A stretch of 64,000 nucleotides of DNA from assembly GCF_001687625.2 (NCBI RefSeq), contig NZ_CP016538.2, forward strand, positions 716,001 through 780,000, read 5' to 3'. Source of the DNA: Planococcus maritimus. GTDB lineage: Bacteria > Bacillota > Bacilli > Bacillales_A > Planococcaceae. A program made the translations under genes and the position numbers. Below, piece by piece: positions 28,041-35,916 of this stretch (position 1 is the first letter of the stretch; each line of letters opens with the position of its first letter). The notes under the pieces are model-generated. The model saw only the letters and a program-made list of their open reading frames with translations, ran no database searches and had not been told where the DNA came from.

Positions 28041-29246
28041 AGGCTGCAATTTTTCAAGATTGAGGGGGAGTTCTTTGACGCCGCGGACGATCATGCCCGG
28101 ACGCCATTCAAGTTGATCTTCCGGAACGACAAGTGTCATTTCGGGGAAGCGTTTCAATAAGCCCGCAATCGCCGTAAGACCTTCAAGTCGTGCGAGCGGG
28201 GCGCCCAGACAAAAATGGATGCCTTTGCCAAACGCCAAATGAGCACTTTTTTCGCGGTGAATATCGAACAGTTCGGGATGGTCGAATTGTTCAGGATCGT
28301 GATTCGCAGCGTTCAAGGCCACAATCACCAAATCGCCGCGATGGATGGTTTTCCCGCCGTATTCGACTTCTTCTGCGGCCCATCTCGACGTACTGAATTC
28401 GACCGGGCCGTTCAAGCGCAGCGACTCTTCAATGGCAGGTCCGATCAGCTCGGGCTGAACGCATAATTCATGCTGCTGTTCGGGATGCTTCAAAAGCGTA
28501 AGCACGGTGTTGCCGATCAAGTTGACGGTCGTTTCATGCCCCGCAATGATGAGCAGGGAGACCAAACCGTATAATTCTTTTTCCGTCAGCCGGTCTCCCG
28601 CTTCTTCTGCTTCAATCAAGCGGCTAATCAGGTCGTCGCCCGGTTCTTTCCGAACTTGGGCGAACCAATCGCCGAGGTAGTGAATAAATTCATTCATATG
28701 CTCATAGACACTGACGCCCGCTTCGCCGCTCGTTCCTTCGATAAGCGAGTTCGACCAAATGCGGAATTTATCGCGGTCTTGTGATGGCACGCCTAAGATC
28801 TCGCAAATGACAATGATCGGAAGCGGAAAGGCGAATTCATCGATTAAATTCACAGTCGATTGGCCTTCGAATCCATCGAGCAGTTCGTCTGTGATTTCCT
28901 GGATGCGTGGCTTCATGCCTTCAATCATTTTCGGCGTAAACGCTTTTTGCGCGAGTCCCCGAAGCCGCTTATGGTCCGGTGGGTCAGAAAACAGCATATT
29001 CTGCGCGAATACACTCATCTCGTCCATGCTGCCGCCAAAGAGCTTCGAAAAATCTTTGATAAAGCGCGGGTCTTTCAGTACGGCTTCTGCATCCGCGTAG
29101 CGCGTCACGAGCCATCCGAGTTGCCCGTCCGGAAAACGTACCTGGTGCACGGGATCTTCTTCACGCAGCCGTTCGTAGGCAGGGTAAGGGTTTTTGGTGA
29201 ACTCGGGGCTGAATAATTTCTGTTCGTCTTGATCATGCAAGTTCAT
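28038..29246 (-). CDS. Cytochrome P450, bacterial class I (CYP107-like)
   Basis: Soluble haem monooxygenase of 402 residues. The start is ATG 29246 preceded by AAAGGAGG; the frame continues 27 codons upstream without a ribosome site. The I-helix oxygen motif is LLIIAGHETTVN, ExxR is ESLRL, and the haem loop is AFGKGIHFCLGAPLA with ligand Cys346. It has no fused reductase, so it needs external ferredoxin/reductase partners, none of which is adjacent. The sequence resembles Bacillus CYP107/BioI-like enzymes. A DUF4097 gene lies 67 bp upstream on the same strand. Substrate unknown. Confidence 0.93.
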   Translation of the reverse strand: MNLHDQDEQKLFSPEFTKNPYPAYERLREEDPVHQVRFPDGQLGWLVTRYADAEAVLKDPRFIKDFSKLFGGSMDEMSVFAQNMLFSDPPDHKRLRGLAQKAFTPKMIEGMKPRIQEITDELLDGFEGQSTVNLIDEFAFPLPIIVICEILGVPSQDRDKFRIWSNSLIEGTSGEAGVSVYEHMNEFIHYLGDWFAQVRKEPGDDLISRLIEAEEAGDRLTEKELYGLVSLLIIAGHETTVNLIGNTVLTLLKHPEQQHELCVQPELIGPAIEESLRLNGPVEFSTSRWAAEEVEYGGKTIHRGDLVIVALNAANHDPEQFDHPELFDIHREKSAHLAFGKGIHFCLGAPLARLEGLTAIAGLLKRFPEMTLVVPEDQLEWRPGMIVRGVKELPLNLEKLQP

Positions 29247-29313
29247 TGAAAAGCCTCCTTTGTAGTCTATACCCCTGGACGAACAGCTTTTACTCGCCGA
29301 TTCTCTAATCTTT

Positions 29314-30153
29314 TCACTCCACGGCAATCCTGCCGTTATGGGACAGGAGCCGAATCAGTACATCGCCACCGCCGAACACCGTGGCTTCGTTGTCACGTCC
29401 GTAAATATCGATGCTGCCATTATCGACATGCGCTTCGATGAGGGCGTTTGCCGGTTCGGTCTCTGTATGGATTTCAATACGCCCGTTGTCTGTCTCGAAA
29501 TCAATAGGGAAGTCGAGCGTTTCTGCAGTCAACTCGATGCGCCCGTTATTTGTGCGGGCAGTCAGTTCTCCAGCTACTTCACTGAAGACAAGGCGGCCAT
29601 TGGATGAACGGGCGTTTATATCGGCTTGTGTCGCTGTGATTTCGATACGGCCATTGTCGGTTTCAGCCTCAATTGTCTCGCTGTCTACAGAATCCAAGAC
29701 AATGCGCCCGTTGTTTGTACTGAGCCACAGTTCGTCTGTCTGGATGCCGTTTACAGCGATGCGCCCATTGTCGCTATTAGCCGTTAATGAGGAAAGGCCG
29801 CTAGCCGGTACGAAAACTTCCACCACGAAAGAGCGGTTAAAGTCGAAATGGAAAAACGGGGAACGATCTTCCATTTCGATTGTTAATAGGCCGCCTGTAA
29901 TTTCTGCGTTCATCTTGTAATTATCATTATTACCAGAAAGTACGAGGTAGGTGGTATCGTCCTCGCTTGGCCTAATGTCCAGACGCGCATTTTCCAATTG
30001 AATTTCGACTGCATCGATGGTCTCATCGTAATTTTGTTCTTCTAGCACCTCCAGGCTTTCAGGCCCAGAATTGTAGACAAGGTATAGCACGATGCCGATC
30101 CCTAATAAAACCAAACTGGCGATGATCAGCAATATCCTTAAAAAAACTTTCAT
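29314..30153 (-). CDS. DUF4097-type membrane-anchored beta-repeat protein
   Basis: 279 residues: one N-terminal membrane helix (about 5-27, VFLRILLIIASLVLLGIGIV) and an extracytoplasmic beta-solenoid-like domain. The sequence NGR(I/L) recurs eight times, mostly at 18-23-residue spacing (DNGRIAVNG, NNGRIVLDS, DNGRIEITA, SNGRLVFSE, NNGRIELTA, DNGRIEIHT and others), with a final HNGRIAVE. DUF4097 proteins in Bacillus (YvlB-like) are linked to cell-envelope stress; the function here is not known. AAAGGAG precedes the ATG. It lies upstream of, and probably shares transcripts with, the P450 gene. Confidence 0.87.
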   Translation of the reverse strand: MKVFLRILLIIASLVLLGIGIVLYLVYNSGPESLEVLEEQNYDETIDAVEIQLENARLDIRPSEDDTTYLVLSGNNDNYKMNAEITGGLLTIEMEDRSPFFHFDFNRSFVVEVFVPASGLSSLTANSDNGRIAVNGIQTDELWLSTNNGRIVLDSVDSETIEAETDNGRIEITATQADINARSSNGRLVFSEVAGELTARTNNGRIELTAETLDFPIDFETDNGRIEIHTETEPANALIEAHVDNGSIDIYGRDNEATVFGGGDVLIRLLSHNGRIAVE

Positions 30154-30355
30154 AATGAACGTCTCCTTTCAATTGAATATCCATGAGGGAGGGCAGTTTT
30201 ATGTATGGAACGTCAGTTGTATTTATTTTACTATAAATATCAGAAAAGTCAGTTAATTTGATATAAAACGTGCTATATTATACATATAAGAACATGGAAA
30301 AAGAATAGCTGTTACTGGCTGAAACGGTAAGTAGATGGCAAGGGAGGATGCCGAT

Positions 30356-30802
30356 ATGTGGAATGTGAGCAATACGATTTTCATCGATCGCCGGGTCAGA
30401 GAAGTTTACACCTTCGGCACGAATCCAAAACTCTGGTATCAATGGTATGCGGGATTGTCCGAGGCGGAAGACTTGATTGGCATCGGCAAAAAAGGCACCA
30501 GTATGAATTTGAAATATTATTTTTTCGGGAGAAGCCTGGCTTTGCACGTATTGGTCGTGGAAAACGCTCCAAGCGGAGAGGGCTATATCTGGCGCTGCAT
30601 TTTCAGCGGCGCTTTTGATGGCACTCAAACGTGGCGCTACATTCCAAAAGACGGTGGCACAGAAGTCCAGTTTGAAATGGATTACGAGTTGCCCGGCAGC
30701 ATATTCGGGAAATTGGCGAATACGATTTACATCAAGAAACTGATGTACAACTCCGTTGAGCAGACTTTGCGGAATTTGAAGGATATTAGCGAGAGTGATT
30801 GA
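30356..30802 (+). CDS. SRPBCC-fold protein (polyketide cyclase/START-like)
   Basis: A 148-residue small ligand-binding protein. The pattern NTIFIDRRVREVYTF at the start and FEMDYELPGSIFGKLANTI near the end is typical of SRPBCC/polyketide-cyclase-like proteins with a long C-terminal helix. ATG 30356 follows AGGGAGG; the frame-open ATG at 30335 lies before that site. Divergent from the DUF4097 gene and ended by a terminator at 30917. No ligand or reaction can be assigned. Confidence 0.75.
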   Translation: MWNVSNTIFIDRRVREVYTFGTNPKLWYQWYAGLSEAEDLIGIGKKGTSMNLKYYFFGRSLALHVLVVENAPSGEGYIWRCIFSGAFDGTQTWRYIPKDGGTEVQFEMDYELPGSIFGKLANTIYIKKLMYNSVEQTLRNLKDISESD

Positions 30803-30916
30803 GTGGCGTGCGCAGAAGAGAAACGACGGCAATCGGTGGGGGAAAGAGATAGCGAAGTGGCAAAAAGATGTGTTATGGCTCAGGCTGGGACTATTATGCA
30901 GCGTGCTTGGCAAATA

Positions 30917-30957
30917 AAAAGGCGTGGAGAGACGAATTCGTTTCTCCGCGCCTTTTC
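30917..30957. terminator. Bidirectional terminator
   Basis: A near-perfect palindrome centred on GAATTC, outer arms AAAAGGCGTGGAGA and TCTCCGCGCCTTTT, between the convergent SRPBCC and GntR genes. Confidence 0.92.
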
Positions 30958-31673
30958 TATTTGGGGTGAAGTCCCATCGCGCGGTGCAATTCCGAGCGGA
31001 TGCGAGAAATGTGTTCACTCATCAATTGGCTGGCTCGCTCATGATTGCCACTTTCGATCGCCAAATAAATCTCTTCGTGTTCATGATAAGTTTCCTGATG
31101 CCGTTCAGCCTCGGTAAAACGATGACGCCGGGTAGCCCGGATATTTTCTTCCAAACGTTTTGCGAGAGTTTCCATCAAGTCGATTAATAATTGATTTTGG
31201 GTAGCGTTCGCGACGTGTAAGTGGAAATCCACATCAGCTTGGACGCCGAGTTCGGGATCATTCGCCGCCAAGGCCATTTGCCCGAGCACTTCGCGGATCG
31301 CCAGCAAATTCTCAGGCGTTGCCCGCTGTGCTGCGAGAGAAGCGGCTTCGACTTCGAACGCCCGCCGGAGCTCGAGCATATCATCGATGTATTGAATTTC
31401 CGCCGCATCGATGCGGCTGCCGAGTTCATTGCCGAGTATATCGCGCTTGGTCTCGGCGAGAAAGCTGCCGCCGCCTTGCCGAATTTCGAGAAAGCCTTTG
31501 CTTTCCAATCCCTTTAATGCCTCACGGACAGAATTGCGGCTGACGCCGAACAAGCTCGCCAAATCGCGCTCAGAAGGAAGCCGGCCGCCTGGGGGGATGT
31601 TGTTCTCCAAGCACAGTGTTTGAATCTGTTCGATGATTAATTCGTAGGTGCGTTTTTTCGGATTTACTAACAC
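30957..31673 (-). CDS. GntR/FadR-family regulator (LldR/PdhR-like)
   Basis: 238 residues: winged helix at about 10-75 (PPGGRLPSERDLASLFGVSR followed by NSVREALKGLESKG) and a C-terminal FCD effector domain with helical bundle and metal-type His residues (DVDFHLHVA). GTG start with GGGAGAGAG upstream. It is divergent from a GlcD-like oxidase and BASS transporter gene pair. The shared space holds a palindrome matching the FadR-subfamily operator type (31789-31805). The likely role is repression of that operon, released by a 2-hydroxy or 2-oxo acid (inference). Confidence 0.9.
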   Translation of the reverse strand: MLVNPKKRTYELIIEQIQTLCLENNIPPGGRLPSERDLASLFGVSRNSVREALKGLESKGFLEIRQGGGSFLAETKRDILGNELGSRIDAAEIQYIDDMLELRRAFEVEAASLAAQRATPENLLAIREVLGQMALAANDPELGVQADVDFHLHVANATQNQLLIDLMETLAKRLEENIRATRRHRFTEAERHQETYHEHEEIYLAIESGNHERASQLMSEHISRIRSELHRAMGLHPK

Positions 31674-31754
31674 GGAACTCTCTCCCTGCTGACTGGTTTA
31701 ATAGGTTCTCCTTCTATCATACCGAAAGAAATCCCAAATGTCTGAAAATGCACA

Positions 31755-31782
31755 TTGAACTTTTCAGATTATTATGTATAAT
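31755..31782 (+). promoter_or_regulatory. Promoter of glcD-like operon
   Basis: TTGAAC (31755-31760) and TATAAT (31777-31782) with a 16-bp spacer, immediately upstream of the operator palindrome. Confidence 0.7.
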
Positions 31783-31788
31783 TGGTTT

Positions 31789-31805
31789 AATTGGTAGGAC
31801 CAATT
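31789..31805. promoter_or_regulatory. FadR/PdhR-type operator
   Basis: AATTGGTAGGACCAATT is a perfect dyad (AATTGGT/ACCAATT, three-base centre), matching the ATTGGT-N3-ACCAAT consensus known for PdhR-like FadR-family regulators. It covers the expected transcription start of the glcD-like operon. An extra half-site ATTGGT lies at 31781-31786. Confidence 0.8.
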
Positions 31806-31865
31806 TGGGTGATCTACAAATTATTCTTACTTTAGACGTGAATATTAACAAAGGAGCGGAACGCA

Positions 31866-33269
31866 ATGGCAATTCTTCATCAGGAGAAAATCCTGCACAA
31901 GTTGGCAGAATTTCTAACAAGCGAACAAATCAGTGTCAACGAGACGATTAAAGAGCTGCACGGCAGGGATGAGTCGTATCATGCCATGCAATTGCCGGAC
32001 GTCGTCGTGTTTCCAGAAACGGCGGAACAAGTATCAAGTATCATGAAGCTGTCCCAGCAACACGAAATTTCCATCATACCATTCGGACTTGGCTCAAGCC
32101 TCGAAGGCCATGTCATTCCGGAGCAAGGCGGCATCACCATCGACTTCTCCTTGATGAACAAAGTGTTGCACGTCGATGCGGAAGATTTTCTCGTCACGGT
32201 CCAGCCCGGTGTCACGAGGACGCAATTAAATAAAGAATTGAAAAAATACGGATTGTTTTTCACGGTCGACCCAGGTGCGGATGCGACACTAGGCGGCATG
32301 GCAGCAACCAATGCGAGCGGTACAACTTCCGTTAAATACGGCGTTATGCGCGACCAAGTACGCGACTTGGAAGTGGTCATGGCGGACGGGACCATCCTCC
32401 ATACCGGCAATAAAGCGGCGAAATCATCTTCCGGTCTTCATTTGAACGGCTTGTTTGTCGGCTCTGAAGGAACGCTTGGCTGCTTTACGGAACTGACCTT
32501 GAAAGTATATGGAATTCCTGAATTCATTACGGCAGCACGTGCTTCCTTCCCGACGGTAACAGATGCGGTCGAAGCGGTCGTCTCGATTTTGCAGGCAGGC
32601 ATCCCGATCGCCCGCGTGGAACTGGTCGATGAGCAGTCTATGAGGCAAGTGAATGACTACAATGAGACCGCTTACTTGGAAAAACCGACTTTGTTCTTGG
32701 AGTTCCATGGCAATGAAGCGGGGCTCAAGCAAGATGTAGAATTTATGGAAGAAATCGTTCAAGGGCATGCGTGCGAGGACATCGCTTTTGAGACCGATAC
32801 CGCGGCGCGCAATCAATTATGGGAAGCACGCCATACTTTGGCCTATGCCTATATCCACAGCTATCCCGGCAAAAAGATGATGGTCACGGATGTTTGCCTG
32901 CCGATTTCAGAACTCGCAGGCGCAGTGGACCATGCGCGGGAAAATCTGCAGGCGCTAGGGCTTCCGGGTGGCATTGTCGGCCATGTCGGCGATGGCAATT
33001 TCCATGCGCTCATTATGATGAATATGGAAGACGGTGATGAAGTAGCGCGTGCGCAGGAGTTTAACGGGCGTATCGTCGAGTATGCGCTCGAGCGCGGCGG
33101 CACGTGCACAGGCGAGCACGGCGTCGGGCTCGGCAAACAAAAGTATCAGCAACAAGAGCACGGAGCAGCGCTTGGGGTCATGGAAAAAATCAAACAAGCA
33201 CTTGATCCTCATAATCTATTGAATCCCGGCAAGAACATAAAGATAGAGACAAAGGAGACGATAAAATGA
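31866..33269 (+). CDS. FAD-binding 2-hydroxyacid oxidase (GlcD-like)
   Basis: Oxidises a 2-hydroxy acid such as glycolate or D-lactate with FAD. 467 residues. The N-terminal FAD-binding (PCMH) domain shows PDVVVFPETAEQVSSIM, IIPFGLGSSLEGHV and DPGADATLGGMAATNASGT. The C-terminal FAD-linked oxidase domain contains GHVGDGNFHALI and ends with GTCTGEHGVGLGK and NPGKNIK. AAAGGAG precedes the ATG. It overlaps the BASS transporter by four bases. No GlcE or GlcF subunit gene is present, so it is probably a single-subunit D-lactate/glycolate dehydrogenase (inference). Confidence 0.9.
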   Translation: MAILHQEKILHKLAEFLTSEQISVNETIKELHGRDESYHAMQLPDVVVFPETAEQVSSIMKLSQQHEISIIPFGLGSSLEGHVIPEQGGITIDFSLMNKVLHVDAEDFLVTVQPGVTRTQLNKELKKYGLFFTVDPGADATLGGMAATNASGTTSVKYGVMRDQVRDLEVVMADGTILHTGNKAAKSSSGLHLNGLFVGSEGTLGCFTELTLKVYGIPEFITAARASFPTVTDAVEAVVSILQAGIPIARVELVDEQSMRQVNDYNETAYLEKPTLFLEFHGNEAGLKQDVEFMEEIVQGHACEDIAFETDTAARNQLWEARHTLAYAYIHSYPGKKMMVTDVCLPISELAGAVDHARENLQALGLPGGIVGHVGDGNFHALIMMNMEDGDEVARAQEFNGRIVEYALERGGTCTGEHGVGLGKQKYQQQEHGAALGVMEKIKQALDPHNLLNPGKNIKIETKETIK

Positions 33270-34255
33270 ACGTATTGCAATCATTGAGTGCCATCGCTGG
33301 AAAGTATTTTGCGGTGTGGGTTATCCTGGCTGCCTTGCTGGCGTTTTTCCTGCCTGAAGTGTTTATCGGATTCAGCGCCTATATTACGATTCTGCTAGGC
33401 GTCGTCATGTTCGGGATGGGCTTGACGCTTAAGCCAGTAGATTTTAAAATCATCGCCAAAAGCCCACTGCCGGTATTCGTCGGGGTAGCGGCGCAGTTTC
33501 TTGTCATGCCCCTGGCGGCGTTTGCCATCGCGTATGTGTTGAATTTGCCTCCTGAACTTGCGGCAGGCCTCGTGCTTCTCGGCTGTGTGCCGGGCGGGAC
33601 GGCATCAAACGTCATGGTGTATTTAGCAAAAGGCAATTTGGCCTTGTCGGTCGCGATGACGTCCTTGTCGACTTTGATGGCGCCGATCATGACACCGCTA
33701 TTATTGCTGTTGCTCGCAGGACAATGGCTGCCGGTCAATCCTGTATCGATGTTCACTTCTATTATCCAAGTGATCATCTTGCCGATTGCGCTCGGGATTT
33801 TTGTCCAGCGCTTATTTCCGAAAGTGGTCGCGAAAAGCATCTCGGTCGTGCCGCTCATTTCGGTGGCTGCAATCCTCATCATTGTCTCGGCCGTTACTGC
33901 CGCCAATGCGCAAAATGTTATCAGCTCGGGGGTTGTCGTCTTCCTGGCCGTGTTCTTGCATAACGGTTTCGGCTTGATGCTCGGCTATCTGGTCGCGATG
34001 CTCATGGGCCTCAGCGAAACAGACCGCCGTGCGATTTCACTCGAAGTGGGCATGCAGAACTCAGGGCTTGGCGTTGCTTTAGCCACCGCCCACTTCAGTC
34101 CGCTCGCCGCGCTGCCAAGTGTATGGGCCGCTATCTGGCACAATATTTCCGGGCCGATTCTGGCGACAATCTGGTCGAAAAAACCAGCTACATCACCTAT
34201 TAAAGAAAACCCGGAACTCGCCTCAAGGATCAAGCCAGCAGTCGATTCCGACTAG
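33266..34255 (+). CDS. Bile acid:sodium symporter (BASS) family transporter
   Basis: Inner-membrane sodium-coupled transporter of 329 residues with about nine or ten helices. Typical BASS segments are VMFGMGLTLKP, LVLLGCVPGGTASNVMVYLAKGNLALSVA and SLEVGMQNSGLGVALA. Its start overlaps the oxidase stop (ATGA), and GGAGACG precedes it, so the two proteins are made together. The context suggests it carries the hydroxy or oxo acid handled by the oxidase rather than bile acids; plant BASS members carry pyruvate and glycolate. Substrate assignment is inference. Confidence 0.92.
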   Translation: MNVLQSLSAIAGKYFAVWVILAALLAFFLPEVFIGFSAYITILLGVVMFGMGLTLKPVDFKIIAKSPLPVFVGVAAQFLVMPLAAFAIAYVLNLPPELAAGLVLLGCVPGGTASNVMVYLAKGNLALSVAMTSLSTLMAPIMTPLLLLLLAGQWLPVNPVSMFTSIIQVIILPIALGIFVQRLFPKVVAKSISVVPLISVAAILIIVSAVTAANAQNVISSGVVVFLAVFLHNGFGLMLGYLVAMLMGLSETDRRAISLEVGMQNSGLGVALATAHFSPLAALPSVWAAIWHNISGPILATIWSKKPATSPIKENPELASRIKPAVDSD

Positions 34256-34268
34256 ATAACGCATACGC

Positions 34269-34345
34269 AAAATCGCCACAGACCTGGCTCCGCTTGTTCG
34301 TCGTAAGGGACAAGCAGTGCCAGTTCATCTGTGGCGATTTTTGGT
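34269..34345. terminator. Bidirectional branched terminator
   Basis: AAAATCGCCACAGA pairs with TCTGTGGCGATTTTT around an inner GCTTGT/ACAAGC hairpin, between the convergent BASS and arr genes. Confidence 0.85.
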
Positions 34346-34346
34346 T

Positions 34347-34763
34347 TTAATCGATGATGATTGCTTTGCCTTGTTCGCGAAGTGATGTTAGCGAATCGAG
34401 CATATGCTGGATTTGTTCATCGCTATGGCGTTCCCAGGAAGCGAGTTCTGCCACAATCTTCAAAGGCTCTTTGGAACGATAGGAACGTGTCGGGTTTCCA
34501 GGAAAACGCTTGTCGGTCAAATTCGGATCGTTTTCGAATTCGCCTATCGGCTCGACGACGTAGATCCGCTCCGGCAAATCCGAGACAGCGAGTTCTGCGC
34601 CCCATTTCGCAGCTTCAAGCGTCGCGGTGAAATAGATGTAATTGGATTTCTTATCCTGGAAGTTGGAAAGCTTTTGAGATTTGAGCAAATCTCCAACTGC
34701 GAGTTGTGCTTTCGTTCCGTGGAAGAAGGGGCCAGGGTCTAATGCAGCAGAGTGGTTGTCCAT
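34347..34763 (-). CDS. arr: NAD(+)-rifampin ADP-ribosyltransferase
   Basis: Inactivates rifamycins by transferring ADP-ribose from NAD to the drug. 138 residues, the normal Arr length. Diagnostic segments are GPFFHGTKAQLAVGDLL, YIYFTATLEAAKWGAELA, IYVVEPIGEFENDPNLTDKR and FPGNPTRSYRSKEPLKIVAE, the last two nearly as in mycobacterial Arr and Arr-2. The start is ATG 34763, nine bases after GAGGAGG. There is no integron, transposase or cassette-end sequence nearby, so it appears to be a resident chromosomal gene. Function is a confident family assignment; resistance itself is not shown. Confidence 0.95.
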   Translation of the reverse strand: MDNHSAALDPGPFFHGTKAQLAVGDLLKSQKLSNFQDKKSNYIYFTATLEAAKWGAELAVSDLPERIYVVEPIGEFENDPNLTDKRFPGNPTRSYRSKEPLKIVAELASWERHSDEQIQHMLDSLTSLREQGKAIIID

Positions 34764-34889
34764 AGTGTTTTTCCTCCTCAGCATTTTTCTTGAGTATAAG
34801 CTATATTGACAAGCATATCCGAAAAAAATTCAATTAATGAATTAAATCAAACATAGTGAGCAGAATCATTTGAACATTTAAAATAATTA

Positions 34890-34921
34890 TTGTACATTTG
34901 TACTTACAGTTGTACATTTGT
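34890..34921. promoter_or_regulatory. Twin direct repeats, probable SorC-family operator
   Basis: TTGTACATTTGT occurs at 34890-34901 and again, exactly, at 34910-34921, a 20-bp period (about two helical turns). Both lie directly before the SorC-like gene. SorC/DeoR proteins are tetramers that bind spaced sites, so this fits an autoregulatory operator. Confidence 0.7.
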
Positions 34922-34941
34922 TCAAAGGAGGCGAGATTCAA

Positions 34942-35916
34942 ATGACAGATGAGTTAAAGATGCTGTACCAAGTCGCTCGAATGTATTACGAAGATAATTT
35001 AACTCAAGGGCAAATTGCCTCGGAACTAGAGATTAACCGGGTGACGGTCAGTCGCATGTTGAAGAAAATCCGTGACAAAGGAATTGTCCAAATTCACATC
35101 AATTATGATGTCTATCAGAATTCAGGATTGGCTCAACAGCTGAGAGAAGCCTATCAACTTCAAGATGTGGTGATTGTGCCCGATTGGCCAGGCCAATCTG
35201 AAGTGAATCAACTGAAAGAGCTGGGCCAAGCTGGTGCCAAGTATTTGGCTGAACGCGTGAAGCCGGAAGATATAGTCGGGTTTTCATGGGGGACCGCTCT
35301 TGCGGCTACGGTGGAGGCATTGGATTCGAGCACTTCAATGGAAAATGTGATGTGCGTGCCGTTGATCGGCGGGCCTGATGGGGAAATGGAAAGCCGCTAT
35401 CATGCAAATAGCATCGTGTATGATGCAGCAAGAAAATGGAAAGGTTTCTCCAAGCTGATTGATGTTCCGGCTATCGTCGAGACCGCTGACATTAGGAAAT
35501 CGTTAACTGCCAGTGCGCATTTTAAGGAAATCGAAGAACTATGGGAAAAACTAAGCATTGCTGTAGTTGGGATCGGATCGCCGCTTATCAGCGATGGAAT
35601 CAACTGGCGTGCCTTTTACGGTCCAGCTTTTGAAGGAAAAGGCACTAAGCCTGAAGTCGCGGGAGACATTTGCTCTAATTTCTACACGTTTTCAGGAGAA
35701 GTGTTACATACGGAATTGTCCAAACGAACAATTTCAGTCAGTATGCAACACCTGCAGCAGGCGGAATGTACAATTGGCATCGCCCATTCTTTGCGAAAAA
35801 AAGAGGCGATTCGAGTCGCACTTGAAGCCGGTTTTTTAGACGTATTGGTGACGACCGAACAGACAGCTAAGGAATTGATGAAGGTTCAAGAAACCGAAAG
35901 GAGAGACAATAAATGA
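34942..35916 (+). CDS. SorC/DeoR-family sugar-binding transcriptional regulator
   Basis: 324 residues. N-terminal helix-turn-helix at about 18-50 (DNLTQGQIASELEINRVTVS) and a phosphosugar-binding C-terminal domain with VGFSWGTALAATVEAL, VPLIGGP and IGSPLIS. ATG 34942 follows AAAGGAGGCG; an earlier in-frame start would overlap the ribosome site. It overlaps the next gene (Gfo/Idh) by four bases, so it heads an operon with an oxidoreductase and a VOC protein. The inducer is probably a phosphorylated sugar derived from their pathway (inference). Confidence 0.92.
   Translation: MTDELKMLYQVARMYYEDNLTQGQIASELEINRVTVSRMLKKIRDKGIVQIHINYDVYQNSGLAQQLREAYQLQDVVIVPDWPGQSEVNQLKELGQAGAKYLAERVKPEDIVGFSWGTALAATVEALDSSTSMENVMCVPLIGGPDGEMESRYHANSIVYDAARKWKGFSKLIDVPAIVETADIRKSLTASAHFKEIEELWEKLSIAVVGIGSPLISDGINWRAFYGPAFEGKGTKPEVAGDICSNFYTFSGEVLHTELSKRTISVSMQHLQQAECTIGIAHSLRKKEAIRVALEAGFLDVLVTTEQTAKELMKVQETERRDNK

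Noticed and set aside
29411-29920. 169-codon plus-strand frame with repeated RPLSV-like units
   Set aside because: Its repetitiveness merely mirrors the NGR repeats of the DUF4097 gene on the opposite strand.
30278-31018. 246-codon minus-strand frame spanning the SRPBCC gene and a terminator
   Set aside because: It crosses a strong bidirectional terminator and a divergent promoter region and lies antisense to a plausible gene with a good ribosome site.
34347-34763. arr as part of an integron cassette
   Set aside because: No attC-like inverted ends or integrase nearby; both sides are normal operons with terminators.
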